64,000 nucleotides of DNA from Pseudogymnoascus destructans (GCF_001641265.1 NW_020167520.1:496001-560000), one strand, 5' to 3'. Shown: positions 10,701 through 19,696, counted from the stretch's first letter. Translations and numbers: made by a program. Notes: a model not told the origin generated them from the sequence alone.

Positions 10701-11157
10701 GGCCCTGGGAGGGTTTCTCCCGTTGTCGCGTGTCCGTCCGTTGTTCACACGCGCACTGGCTCATCACAACTTTCTCGTTCCACCAGTCGATCTGGGGGTT
10801 GTGTTTCTTGAGCCATGGCACACCAAGGATGCACGCATGGTTGTCCATGTGCACGATGTCAAACTGAATCGTTTCCTTGTGCCCGTGTAGCATGACCATT
10901 TCCAATGGGACCGTTTCGTGGGTCACCATTCCTTCATTAGTCGAGATGGGCTCTCCATCTACGACCATTAACGGGTATGGTTCGGTTTTCAATTGCGTCT
11001 TGAAACCTTGCGTGTCTGCTACTTTCTTTGTCATAAAGTTGCCCGTCGCTCCTGAGTCAATCATTGCTCGGAGGTGTCGCTGTTGTATCTTAGCGACCAC
11101 ATATAGTTGCATGCTGCCCGTCGTGGCGCATAGCTGGTCTGTACTAGGCCTTTTCAT
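7660..11157 (-). CDS. family C Pol polyprotein (-1 frame relative to gag)
   Basis: A 1165-codon frame encodes an aspartic protease (MIDSGATGNFMT), reverse transcriptase (YLDDVLVYS), RNase H (TDSSDFAIGA), an integrase with HHCC zone and DDE core (ALDFIVKLP, IISDRDKLF, FHPQTDGQTERLN) and a C-terminal chromodomain (FLIKWENYELTDNSWEP). The frame is open upstream of its first ATG to 11193, where it meets gag at a -1 slippery site, so the natural product is probably Gag-Pol rather than a protein started at this ATG. The basic tail overlaps the antisense ORF. No stop or frame break is seen within the frame, and the RT, RNase H and integrase motifs listed are present. Confidence 0.95.
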   Translation of the reverse strand: MKRPSTDQLCATTGSMQLYVVAKIQQRHLRAMIDSGATGNFMTKKVADTQGFKTQLKTEPYPLMVVDGEPISTNEGMVTHETVPLEMVMLHGHKETIQFDIVHMDNHACILGVPWLKKHNPQIDWWNEKVVMSQCACEQRTDTRQREKPSQGRKELCATSELDDLAQASSPTSIPVEYKEYERLFQEGPKNEALPKHQPWDHEIPLEKDKSPPFGPIYQLSEKELKVLKEYIDDNLAKGFIRPSTSPAGSPVLFVPKKDGSLRLCVDYRALNNITIKDRYALPLINELHDRFQGAKIFSKLDLRGAYNLIRIKAGEEWKTAFRTRYGLFEYQVMPFGLTNAPASMQRLMNDALHEYLDIFTIVYLDDVLVYSATNEEHVKHVKLVLKKLKGYSLLLKPEKCEFHKNQVEFLGYIIGTHGIKMDQAKVTAVLEWPTPTTVKEVQAFLGFANFYRRFISGYSKVAQPLTELTRKDLEFKWTDKAEAAFQELKTKFTEAPILATFDPAKKIILETDSSDFAIGACLNQPDENGKFKPIAYYSRKLSPAELNYDIHDKELLAIVVAFEQWRVYLEGSTYPVQVWTDHKNLIYFTTTKVLNRRQVRWAETLAAYNFTITYRKGSENARADALSRRTDYAGPKKERPRAILKKTDAGIQYNELLATISVIEDTELEERLKKAYATDECAKRVLSKVEGDFTIDEQGLIRYKGLVYVPSQMRRPLVQEQHSLPAHGHQGVTRTFERITRHYYFPGMRKQVETVVRECDICSKSKSNRHLPYGQLKSTPVPKGAWKSIALDFIVKLPPSKDPLTGIEYDSILVITERLTKYGKFIPYLEASDAEALAYTFIRVILADHGMPEEIISDRDKLFTSKFWKSLMALLGTNHKLSTAFHPQTDGQTERLNQTLEQYLRSYVNHQQDNWVQILPIAQFAYNSAMTEATKVSPFFANYGYQPEAYRQPRPDESRAEQALIVVEQLKSFHEQLATDIQFLNERSAAYANKKRSMEPAFKEGDKVYLLRKHIKTKRPSTKLDFKKLGPFKILNKVSSVNYRLQLPRKSRLHPVFHVSLLEPARGNTPIATDTELQPENEIIEYEVEAILDRRLVGCREEFLIKWENYELTDNSWEPTRNISKELLEEYRRRHPPAIDPKMQGSRPVDRRKRGSRSQTRRQR

Positions 11158-11161
11158 GTCG

Positions 11162-11199
11162 CTCGCCGGTGGCCTACCGTCGAGGACTCCTAGTTTTTT
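11162..11199 (-). promoter_or_regulatory. -1 programmed ribosomal frameshift site joining gag and pol
   Basis: On the minus strand gag ends TCA AAA AAC TAG. The heptamer A AAA AAC (11193-11199) has the canonical X XXY YYZ form in the gag zero frame and sits immediately before the stop. Slipping back one base continues CTA GGA GTC ... for 12 codons without a stop, straight into the pol frame (11157 is in phase). Eight bases downstream is a hairpin at 11162-11184: CTCG and CGGT pair with ACCG and CGAG around the loop AGGCC, with one A-G mismatch. All three expected parts (slippery site, spacer, stem) are visible. Efficiency and any pseudoknot cannot be judged here. Confidence 0.85.
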
Positions 11200-13127
11200 G
11201 ACTCATCCGAGGAAGGATAGTATTCATCCGCTTCCAATGGTGGTCCTTGGGGAGATCGTTTCCCTCGCTCTTCTGCTTCGTCTAGCAGATGTGGGTATTT
11301 CTCGTATACCTGTTCGCTTTTGATAGGCAAGTCCCCTTCAGACTGGCTTCGCCTGAGGGCGTGAACTTGCTCTGCATCTCTGAAGTGTATCCTGGGCGAG
11401 GATCGGGGAAACAACTGATTCTGGTGTTTCTTTTTCCAGTGGAGCTTGCAATCATCTTCGCTGCAATACTCCCAGTAGACATACGCGTGCCAGGGATGAT
11501 CAGTCTCTGTTGCGTCTGTCATTGATAGTTCCCGCTGTCCTCTCACCCATGCACTATCTTCCCTCGGAGGCGTGGAGAACGTGTCTAGTTGCTCCATGGC
11601 TCTCCTTTCGATGCGTGGAGTGGGTCTCGCATTTTCCCGTCGGAGCATATCTCTGGCTTTCTCGTCGTACTTCTTCAGGGCTCTCCTGCGGTCCTGGTAG
11701 TAAAGTTCGACGCTTTTCATATACTTCAGTTTAGCCATATGCTCGACATCCTTCTCCAGTTCTTCCGCTTCTTGGGCTTCCAACTTAGCTACGTCTTGGG
11801 ACGTGCCAAGCAGCCTGCGGGTATTCGTTAGTTGGTCGTAGTATCTCCAGAGGTCATCCTTGCAGTCGTCCACCTTGCACTTTAACGGAAGTTCCTGTAA
11901 CAGGTTCCCGTAGAGGTCTTTAAGCATGGGGATTCTCCTCTGGCCATTGGGCTTGTCTCGTTCGGCCCTAATCTTCGCGTGGGCGTGTTTTGCCATGCGT
12001 CTTACTACGCTCTTGCACCGTGGACTCATTGGTTCCGTAGGTGCGAGTTCATCGAAGGTCTCCTGTTCCGAGACGGTGAACGATTCCGCCTCCGACCCTT
12101 CATCTGAGCTCTCGTCTTCTGGGGTGCTTTCGCCGTTTATTCCCCAGTCCTGTTTGCTCACAAACGTTGCGTTCAACTGTCCTGTCCAGGTGGCATTGAG
12201 TTGTTTGCCGACTTTGCGTCCGCCGTTCCCTTTCTTTGGCTGTCTGCAGTCTCGGGCCATGTGGCCTGGCTTGTCGCAGTTAAAACAGAGTCGTTCCTTG
12301 AATTGTCTGTCTTTCTTAGGGTCACGGGGTCGTCCAGGTTTGAACGTGGCATCGAGTTCCATTGGGTCCGACCAACGGTTGTCTCGCGGGTGTTGATCCC
12401 GTCGTCTGCCCTCGTTTCCCCGGTAGGGGTAACTTTTCTTGGGCTTGTCATAGGTCCGACGTTCCTTCTGGAATTCGTATAGTCGATTGTCGATTCGGAC
12501 CGTATGTTCGATTAGCGCTACCATGTCCGTTGGTTGTTGTTCCAAACGGGCAAGTTCCATACGTATATGGCTCTTCAGCCCACGTCGGTAGTGGCTGATG
12601 AGTGCGCTGGCGTCCCATCCTGTCTGATTGCCGTATCTCTGGAATTCTGTGGAGTATGTGAGGGCGCTGCCAGTCTGCTTAAGTGCAAACAGATGGTCTT
12701 CTGCGGTCTTAATCTCATCGATGTCTCCGAACATGCGTCGGATTTCCTTACAGAATCCATTCCAGCTGCCAAACATAGTCTGCGTAGTTGTCATGCTTCC
12801 ATTGGTACTTTCATATTTGAAATAGTCCTTGAGGAATGGTTCGATCCATCGCAGGGCTTCCCCCCTAAGGTAGGACGCAGTCCACAGGGCATAGCTCTCC
12901 TGGGTGGGAAACTTCTCGTCATTGAAGTGCTGGTACAGTTCGACCTGTAGCAAAAACACCTCAAGTTCCTTTCGGTTGCCAGAGTAAGTGTCGGGCAACT
13001 TGACGCGTAGAGTTTCCTTGAGTTCGTTGACGGTGGGTGCGTCGGGCATCTCCTCATTCTCAGGCTTAGACCTCTGAGACGAAGTTGGCGTGGTGGGGGT
13101 TTTCCCCTTCGAACTGACGACAGACAT
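11190..13127 (-). CDS. family C Gag protein
   Basis: A 645-residue Gag that forms the particle and packages RNA. Residues about 35-220 resemble the retrotransposon Gag domain (for example ALWTASYLRGEALRWIEPFL). A CCHC zinc knuckle follows (CFNCDKPGHMARDC). The C-terminal half is unusually long and charged, with a further Cys/His patch (EYCSEDDCKLHWKKKH) that may be a second metal site. The start ATG at 13125-13127 lies 46 bp after the 5' LTR. The stop at 11190-11192 is part of the frameshift site leading to pol. Confidence 0.92.
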   Translation of the reverse strand: MSVVSSKGKTPTTPTSSQRSKPENEEMPDAPTVNELKETLRVKLPDTYSGNRKELEVFLLQVELYQHFNDEKFPTQESYALWTASYLRGEALRWIEPFLKDYFKYESTNGSMTTTQTMFGSWNGFCKEIRRMFGDIDEIKTAEDHLFALKQTGSALTYSTEFQRYGNQTGWDASALISHYRRGLKSHIRMELARLEQQPTDMVALIEHTVRIDNRLYEFQKERRTYDKPKKSYPYRGNEGRRRDQHPRDNRWSDPMELDATFKPGRPRDPKKDRQFKERLCFNCDKPGHMARDCRQPKKGNGGRKVGKQLNATWTGQLNATFVSKQDWGINGESTPEDESSDEGSEAESFTVSEQETFDELAPTEPMSPRCKSVVRRMAKHAHAKIRAERDKPNGQRRIPMLKDLYGNLLQELPLKCKVDDCKDDLWRYYDQLTNTRRLLGTSQDVAKLEAQEAEELEKDVEHMAKLKYMKSVELYYQDRRRALKKYDEKARDMLRRENARPTPRIERRAMEQLDTFSTPPREDSAWVRGQRELSMTDATETDHPWHAYVYWEYCSEDDCKLHWKKKHQNQLFPRSSPRIHFRDAEQVHALRRSQSEGDLPIKSEQVYEKYPHLLDEAEERGKRSPQGPPLEADEYYPSSDESKN

Positions 13128-13173
13128 GTTGCTTTGTGTGTAAGCCGGTACCTCGTAGAAGTGGTGCTCAAAG

Positions 13174-13648
13174 TGTAACGCTGACTTCTAAATGATAGAA
13201 GACACAGAGGTTCTCTTGCGTAAAGGTTTACTTATCAGAGGAGGCAGGGGATCAGACACAAAGGCTTCAAGTAACACGTTACTAGTATATAACAAATACT
13301 GTATTGAGTTGAGCACGAAGCTCCTATCTAAGGAAATACTATCTACTTATATAGTGGCGTCGTGCCTAGTGGACTCTTGGGAACTCACTCGAGTCCTCAG
13401 AGTCCTGGACTCTTAGGACTCTTCTCATCATCCTGCGAGTCCATCACGTGCCTAGTGGACTCCTGGGAACTCACTCGAGTCCTCGGAGTCCTGGACTCTT
13501 AGGACTCTTCTCATCATCCTGCGAGTCCGTCACGTGATACTTTCGGAACTACTATTCCCCGCTGCCCCTCCAGGTACCAGGGCCGGTCTCATGCGACCTC
13601 CCTCCTTCCTGTCCTGTAGTTGGCCAGCCTTCTTGTTCCGTCGTAACA
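13174..13648 (-). repeat. 5' LTR of the family C element
   Basis: The 475-bp LTR pairs with 6686-7124. It has an additional 36-bp repeat unit beginning GGGAACTCACTCGAG and a few single-base differences (for example TTTCGGAAC here, TTTCAGAAC in the partner). It is immediately followed by the duplication ACTAA at 13649-13653. Confidence 0.95.
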
Positions 13649-14250
13649 ACTAAGGCTTCTTCATTCCAAGTCAAGTGAGAAGTGATTCTCCTAAATTCTG
13701 TTGTATACTGAGCAGCAGAGGTCTTTTGACATAGCTTCTGTAGCTCTCTTTCTGCTGTAGCAGTTTCGTTGATGTCTCCAAAGGTCCTGGTAAGTTCCTC
13801 TTGAAACTGGTCATAAGAGGTAATCAAAGGTGTAGTGGTATTTTGGTTGTTGCCACTAAGTCTTCTAAGATATGGCTCAAAGAAGTTGAATGCAGATCCA
13901 TGGAGGTAGCTGGCAGCGAAATATATCTTCTGAATATCTGAGGTGAACTGATGAGGCCTGAGGGTGAAGTAGATGTCCAGTTGCATAAGAAATCCCTTCA
14001 ACTTCCTCCTGTCTCCATGGTATAAATCTGGTGTTTGCACTTTAGGAAGTGCACCTGGGGTACCCGACATAGCCAGAGGAGCTGTGGGAAGCTCTGTATG
14101 ATGTGTCTGAGTTGAGGATTGTGTTGCTGAAGTGTTGGCTTGAAAGGTGTTTTCCAAATTCTCAAGTTTGTTTGCTATATTTTGTATAAAGGCAAACAGT
14201 TGTTGCATCTGCTGTTCAGCAGTAGTTGTAGGAGCTTGGTCGTCCTCCAT
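13649..14250 (-). CDS. family A gag-pol, 5' portion (N-terminal Gag)
   Basis: This part starts at the ATG at 14248-14250, 52 bp after the 5' LTR, and encodes about 200 residues of Gag: a Gln-rich N-terminus (TTTAEQQMQQLFAFIQNIAN) then the Gag core (FAASYLHGSAFNFFEPYLRR). Translation past 13649 enters the family C LTR, adding unrelated residues before a stop at 13552. In the undisturbed element the frame continues at 6685 with FTYYQGLKSS. The split is exactly at the 5-bp duplication. Confidence 0.93.
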
Positions 14251-14302
14251 TGTAGTATCGAAGTGCTGCTATAGAAATAGTTGAAGCTTGAAGCAGACAA
14301 GG

Positions 14303-15196
14303 TGTAATGGTGGGTGCACCAGATGTGAGAATCTAGCCACCCAAGGAAGGGATGAATTTACTAAGACAACACACTGTCTTAGAAAACAGAGCCAAAGGGT
14401 CGTAGCTTAGACTATTCCACAATGCAGCAATCAGGTGTGTGATGTAGTGAAGTGGTTCAGACAAGTTGCAACAAATGTTGAGTCTGGGAACTCAGGGGTA
14501 AGTCAGAGGTTAACACCTCACTGACTTTTCAGAAACAAGGAGTAACAAGATGAATGCTTGGAAGCTTGGAAAAGACGTGGAAGTATGTGATAGTCGATTT
14601 ACTGTATTGTCTGCTTGCCCTTTCTTAAGGAAAGGGCAATCCTATTTATGCTAAAGGAGTGTAGTTCTCTCATTTTCCAAGACTTTCCATGACTTACCAG
14701 GCTTGGTAACTGTAGTCGACGTAAGAGAATCCCATAGAACCATCTCTTAGGTTCGTAGCCTATAGGAAGTAAAAGGAGGTCCAAGGTCAGAGTACCCCTA
14801 TAGACAAATTATGTCATAACTTAACCAATCTTGTGGGTAACTAAAGAGCGATGACATGTAATGAATCATAGAGGTTCGTAGGAGCTTTTAGAGCTATCGT
14901 TCATGCTCCTAGGCCTCTAGTTGGTAGAGATATGTCATGTGGTAGTATGAGTGATGTCATGTAATGAATCATAGAGGGTTGTAGAGATATGCTATGTGGT
15001 AATATCGGCCCAGTAACTAAGGAGCGATGACGTGTAATGAATCATAGATGGTTGTAGCAATCGTTGAGTAGTATTGCCCTTGTTGTTGGTGTGATAAGCC
15101 AAAATATGTATAGTGACTTGTAGGTTTGAGGAGGAGATTTCCAAGTTTGCTCTTGAGTTTGATAGCAAACTGAGTGCAACGAATGTCAGTATGACA
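14303..15196 (-). repeat. 5' LTR of the family A element
   Basis: The 894-bp LTR partners 1601-2558. It has a single copy of the 16-bp unit that is amplified fivefold in the partner. The directly abutting sequence on the right is another family A LTR fragment rather than a clean target duplication. Confidence 0.95.
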
Positions 15197-15519
15197 GGTT
15201 GTAGAAGCTTCTAGAGCTATCATTCATGTTCCTAGGCCTCTAGTTGGTAGAGATATGCCATGTGGTAGTATTGGCCCACCCCCTTAAGGAGGAGATTTTC
15301 TTAATAACTTGTTCAATGAGTGTCCAAATGATATGCCGTGATGTATGTAGCATAAACAGATGTAGTAGAAGAGTTTGCAGCAATTGTTGAGTAGTATTGC
15401 TCTTGTTGTTGGTGTGATAAGCCAAGATATGTATGGTGACTTGTAGGTTTGAGGATCAGATTTCTAAGTTTGCTCTTGAGTTTGATAGCAAACTGAGTGC
15501 AACGAATGTCAGTATGACA
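15197..15519 (-). repeat. LTR fragment, family A
   Basis: Matches the terminal third of the family A LTR, from GGTTGTAGAAGCTTC to CAGTATGACA, as in 60326-61261. Its other part is missing at the junction with the complete element. Host DNA begins at 15520. Confidence 0.88.
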
Positions 15520-15844
15520 AAAGATCCCACCGTCCCCTCTCTCACCCACCCATCTAAATCACGTGCCACCACAACCCCACCAAAGCGGTGAGCCCAGCAA
15601 AATCGCCAAATCCATACTAGCGTAACTACTCTAAATCGATAGCTGGGCGCATGGGCATGGTCGCGTCCTCTGAAGGGGTCTGGGCTAGCTACTACACGAA
15701 TTCAGAAGAACGTAACCTTGCTGAGTATATTCACAACGAATTCTCCTGCCGACAATCAGACAACTACTAGGTAGAAGCGCTTGAATACTTAAACGGGAGA
15801 TATTTATAAGGAAAATCCGGAAATAAACACACAGACACGACGCA
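15520..15844. other. intergenic, upstream of the WBP11-like gene
   Basis: This 325-bp stretch separates the transposon nest from the first host gene and should hold that gene's promoter and 5' UTR. I see no repeat or ORF of note. Confidence 0.6.
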
Positions 15845-16869
15845 ATGCCGAAAGAAAAATCCATAAACCCAGCGCAAGCCCAGCGCAAAGCCGAGAAGGC
15901 AAAAGCCGCCAAGAAAGGTACTTCCCCTTCCTCTTCCCCCCCTCCCCCCCCTCCCCTCCCTCCCCTTCTCCACCCCAGAACACCAAACTAACCCCCCCCC
16001 TTCCACAGGCAAAGCAGAAGCCGCAACCCGCCGGACCGAAAAGCTATCCCGGCGCAACCCCGAACGCCTTCAAACCCAGCTCTCCTCGCTCCTGGCCGTC
16101 GAGTCTTCCGGCACGAAACTAACTGCTCACGAGGTGCGGCTGAAGGAGGAGCTGGAGAAGGATTTGAAAGCTGTTAGGAAGGCGAGGGAGACGTTGGGGG
16201 ATAAGGCGCCTGCGTTTGGGCGTGGGGGTGGAGATAGGGAGGGTGGGAGGGATGGAGGGAGAGGGGGGGTGCTGGGAAAGAGGAGAAGGGATGGCGGGAA
16301 AGGAGGGGAGGAGAGTGACAGTGATGTTCCCGAAGAGGTAGCAGGTGTGCCTATGCCGAGGGATACGCCGCCGCCGATACCGAAGGAGGTGTTGGATAAA
16401 TGGTACCAAGCGCGACGAGACAAATGGGCTGCGAACAACCCACAGCAAGCAGGAAGAGGCGGGGAGGGGAGTAGTGCGAATGCGATGCCTCTCGGTGCGA
16501 ATGCTAGGGAAGTCGGAAGATGCGGTGAGAAAGAGGAGGAGGTGGTGATGACGGTGCCCCCGGTGGAGGCGAAGACGGTATACGAAGCTGCGCCAGCGAT
16601 TAGGGATTTGAGGCAGGAGGCGGTAAGTGCGTTTGTGCCGGCTGCGGTGAGGAGGAAGATGGAGATGGCGGGGGGGAGGGGGGTTTGGTGGGGAGAGGGA
16701 CGCGGAGGAGTTGGAGAGGGGGGGGTATTGGAAGGGTGCTGGGGAGGGGTATTGGAAGGGTGCTGGGGAGGGGGGAGGGGAGGGGGATGGGGGAGGGGGG
16801 AAGGAGGTGGAGGGGAAGGGGGGGAAGAGGGTTACGATGAAGGAGGTTGAGGATGAGGATGCGCAGTGA
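15845..16869 (+). CDS. WBP11-like pre-mRNA splicing factor, with a frame break near the 3' end
   Basis: The ATG at 15845 begins MPKEKSINPAQAQRKAEKAK. One intron (15918-16008) is removed and the protein continues with KLSRRNPERLQTQLSSLLAV and LTAHEVRLKEELEKDLKAVR. This is the N-terminal Wbp11 domain of splicing-associated nuclear proteins. Later come a Gly/Arg/Asp-rich middle, a Pro-rich stretch (PMPRDTPPPIPKE), and AVSAFVPAAVRRKMEMAG, a conserved feature of the family. After about 16669 the open frame changes: the evident ending (RDAEELERGGYWKGAGEG ... VTMKEVEDEDAQ, stop 16867-16869) is read in another frame. The exon total is one base over a multiple of three, so a single extra G in the G-rich tract at 16670-16683 explains it. 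This could be an assembly error, a short intron or a real mutation. Without the change the ORF would stop at 16850. A 24-bp direct repeat lies at 16732-16779. Confidence 0.82.
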
Positions 16870-17042
16870 TTGGGGGGGTTGTGGAGAGGGGGTTACTCGT
16901 GGCGTCTGGAGTCTGGATAGGAGCTGTGCGTGGCAGGCAGTTTAATAGCAACTATAATTCAAATAAAGGATTTCAACTACTCAAGACTATAATTGATATA
17001 CTGGTTACCCAGCCCACCTCCATACCACCCCAAACACCACAC

Positions 17043-17390
17043 TCAAGCAAGCGTAATCGTACCCCGCGTCATCTCCTCAACATCCCTCACTATCTCCCAC
17101 GCCGGCGTCACAAATCCAATTCCCGTACACCTATCCACCGCGAACAACATCCCCACCCACTCCTTCTGAAAGTTAAAACTAGCGCACCCAAATCCCCCAC
17201 CTGTGCAAACCGCTCGTCCGAAACCGCCGCTGCCGACTTTGCCGTACCACTGGCTCCTGAAGCTGGTGCTGGTTCCGGAGACGGTATCGCCTTCTTGGGA
17301 GATCCGTCTCGCCTGAACCGGGTCTCTGGTGGTAGGCTGGCCCTCCCTCACGGCCGAAGTATAACCTGCAGCCTGCGCGTAATACACACC
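17043..17390 (-). pseudogene. degraded trypsin-fold serine-protease-like gene, C-terminal part
   Basis: The minus strand encodes AGYTSAVREGQ, later YGKVGSGGFGRAVCTGGGFG, then FQKEWVGMLFAV and TGIGFVTPAWEIVRDVEEM. This ending resembles fungal proteins with a chymotrypsin-like fold, where GDSG is followed by a strand such as EWVGM and by GxGFVTP. Here the expected GDSG reads GGFG. A +1 frame over the same bases gives the order QVGD, so a frame change near the active-site Ser is likely. The upstream region is broken and the gene appears to have continued towards 18300 and beyond the Tc1 insertion. Family assignment is from pattern alone. Confidence 0.35.
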
Positions 17391-18300
17391 CAGTAGGCAG
17401 GGAGGCAGCCGCGCACGCGCACGCGATCCGCCTGCTTGCCTGCCCCTTGCATACCACCAGATCGTGGCTGGAATGACTGGGCAGAAGAGGATACATGGAT
17501 GGACTCACGCAAGGGATAACCGATGTCAGATCTGAGATGAGATGAGCTGAGCTCGAGCTATTCTCACCTCGATGAGTCGCTTCCCACCGGATAGCGAGGC
17601 AGGGAAGGGAGGCAGGAGTGCTGCGCCGCGCGGCGCCGCGCCCAGGCCACCACCCGCGAGGAGGGGGAGGGGGGGTAAGAGTCATACATGCCCGCGTTGA
17701 AGGGCGTGCGTGAAGGGCGTGCGTGGCAACACGGTTCAAGATGTGATAGAAGGGAGGCAAACAGATGGCGCGGCATCGAGGACCCGCACGGCGATAGTGA
17801 CAGTGAGGTTGGAGAGCGACATCGCACTTGCGTCGTCGTTCTGGCGGGTATGAGTGATAGAGAGGTAAGGGGGAATGGGTGACTGCGACAGAAACCAAGT
17901 GACTAAACCAGACATCGCCGCCAAGGACGGAATCAATCACCTCTATCCATCCCCAAACGACGCGATAACAATGTGATAAATTAACCCCCCCAAGCCTCTG
18001 GCCCACCCCACCGGCGGATACGTCGGCGCTTGTGTTGGTGGTGGTTGCGAATACTCGGTTGCCGGCGAGGGCGAAATTGAAAAGAGTCATACACAGACGG
18101 ACACTTTGATAGCGAGAGAAAACAAAGGGGGGGTTGCCTGGGCAGCCGGCTAATTCTCGTAAATTAATTCACTGTCGAGATTGGGCGGAAGTTCGGGAAG
18201 ATTAGGCATCGAAGCATCATATCATACGATGCTGATGCGTCATATGAAGAAGGGAGAATCACCCGGATGCGGAGTCACTCCTCAGCGCTCTATCACGGTA
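17391..18300. other. degraded region between the protease-like relic and the Tc1 element
   Basis: GC-rich and AT-rich patches alternate. A minus-strand open stretch (about 17970-18090, starting MTLFNFALAGNRVFATTTNT) looks coding but has no recognised family. It may be an upstream exon of the same broken gene. No other feature is supported. Confidence 0.35.
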
Positions 18301-18334
18301 CGGAGGTGTTGTTCATAAGTTTTGTGAGTGGGTC
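18301..18334 (+). repeat. left terminal inverted repeat, Tc1 element
   Basis: Starts CGGAGGTGTTGTTCATAAG directly after the target TA. It is the exact reverse complement of 19697-19730. Confidence 0.95.
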
Positions 18335-18465
18335 ATGAGATGACCGGGGGTTGGGCATGGGTTGGAGCATGGGTACGCGTAGGCTTGTTTGTACCTTTTT
18401 AACGCGTCAAAATTCCAACTATTGTATTTTATATGTAGGAAATTCATACTCTTTCAATAACTACA

Positions 18466-19560
18466 ATGCCTCATCTTACTCGCGATGAGCGGCTTCGTTG
18501 CGCACTACTACGCTCCCTAGATTGGGAGTTCCAAAAAATTGCAGCCTATATTGGCTGCACGGAACGGCAGGCTTGGTATGCTTGCCAGGGCCCTCCAACT
18601 CTGAAGAAGCGTTCGGGTAGGCCACTTATCCTATCCGATGAGCAAGTTCAAGAGGTTATTGAGTTTATAGCCTCATCTCGCACGAATAGGCGTATGCCAT
18701 ATACAAATATAATACGCATTCTTAATATTCCATGCTCACGGCTTGTCCTAACCCGCGCTCTGTCTGTGAGAGGCTATAATCGACGTAAGTATCCCTCTCT
18801 ACTTTACTACTATATAGACTAATAATTATTAAGGGATTGCTATGCGGAAGCCTATTATCTCAGAGACAAATCGACAAAAGCGACTTTCATGGGCTATTGA
18901 ACATAAGGATTGGGTACGGAATGATTGGAATAGGATACTTTGGACTGACGAGACGTGGGTAACGGGAGGCTGCCATACTCGTACATGGGTTACTCGAAAA
19001 GCAGGGGAAATGTGGGATGATACATGTGTTGTAGATAGAGTACAATGGAGAAGGTAAGAGACTCCTATTTACTATAGGATTTACTAACAATCCCTAGAGG
19101 TTGGATGTTCTGGGGCTGCTTCTCAGGTGGTCTTGGAAAGGGTCCTATACTATTTTGGGAGAAGGAATATGGGAAAATAGGAGCTGAGTCCTATATGGCT
19201 CATACTGTCCCTCTAATCCACGGCTGGCTACGCCTATACCCAGGCCTTACATTGATGCAAGATGGAGCTCCAGGTCATAGAGCAGGTGCAACATATGAAG
19301 AGTTGAGATCCCGTGGTATTTGCCCTATAGAATGGCCCCCGTATTCACCAGATCTCAACCCAATTGAACGGGTGTGGCATATTATGAAGAATTATCTACA
19401 AGATAATCATCCAGAACATATGTCCTACGACCAGCTCCGTGTAGCTGTTAAGGAAGCATGGGAGCAAGTTGGAGAAGCTGAGCTTAATGCTCTCCTTAAT
19501 AGTATGCCTACACGTATGGCAGCAGTAATTGCTGCAAATGGTATGCACACAGAGTACTAG
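18466..19560 (+). CDS. Tc1-family transposase
   Basis: Three exons (18466-18784, 18834-19053, 19098-19560) total 1002 bp and encode 333 residues. Introns of 49 and 44 bp have GT...AG ends and TACTAAC-like branch sequences. The N-terminus has a helix-turn-helix of the paired type (FQKIAAYIGCTERQAWYAC) and a GRP-like motif (KRSGRPL). The catalytic triad is visible: the first Asp in LWTDETWV, the second in LMQDGAPGHRA, and Glu in PDLNPIERVWHIMK, with the Asp-to-Glu distance typical of Tc1 (DD34E). The enzyme would cut out and reinsert the element at TA. Confidence 0.93.
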
Positions 19561-19696
19561 GCTTATAGTATAGTTTTATATAGGGGTTTAGGTATCTACT
19601 CTACTCATTATTCTACAGAATTGATTGCTCTCACACTCAAGTGTTCGTGACTTTGGCCAGAATTGCCAAACCAGCCTACGCAGGGGGCCCTAGCCC

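Larger units (their letters stand above)
6686..13648 (-). mobile_element. Ty3/gypsy chromovirus, family C, nested in family A gag
   Basis: This LTR retrotransposon lies on the minus strand with LTRs 6686-7124 and 13174-13648, TG...CA ends (TGTAACGCTG and CGTCGTAACA on the plus strand), and a perfect target duplication ACTAA at 6681-6685 and 13649-13653. It holds gag (11190-13127), pol in the -1 frame (7660-11193), a polypurine tract at 7125-7140, and an extra ORF on the opposite strand (7173-7787). All three frames are open, so it could be an autonomous and young copy. The leader between the 5' LTR and gag is only 46 bp, and no TGG-starting tRNA primer site was recognised in it. Confidence 0.96.
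1601..15196 (-). mobile_element. Ty3/gypsy chromovirus, family A, interrupted by a nested element
   Basis: This is a full LTR retrotransposon on the minus strand: LTRs at 1601-2558 and 14303-15196, a 52-bp leader, a single gag-pol frame, and a purine-rich tract directly before the 3' LTR. Domain order is Gag, CCHC knuckle, protease, reverse transcriptase, RNase H, integrase and chromodomain, which is the chromovirus order. Removing the nested element at 6686-13648 and one copy of its duplication leaves one open frame of 1570 residues, so the element was intact when it was hit. No matching duplication is seen at its outer borders (CAGGG left, GGTTG right), which suggests a later rearrangement. 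A TGG-starting primer-binding site was not recognised. Confidence 0.95.

Noticed and set aside
13128..13173. tRNA primer-binding site after the family C 5' LTR
   Set aside because: No TGG-starting stretch complementary to a tRNA 3' end is seen at the LTR border; self-priming or an offset site remains possible.
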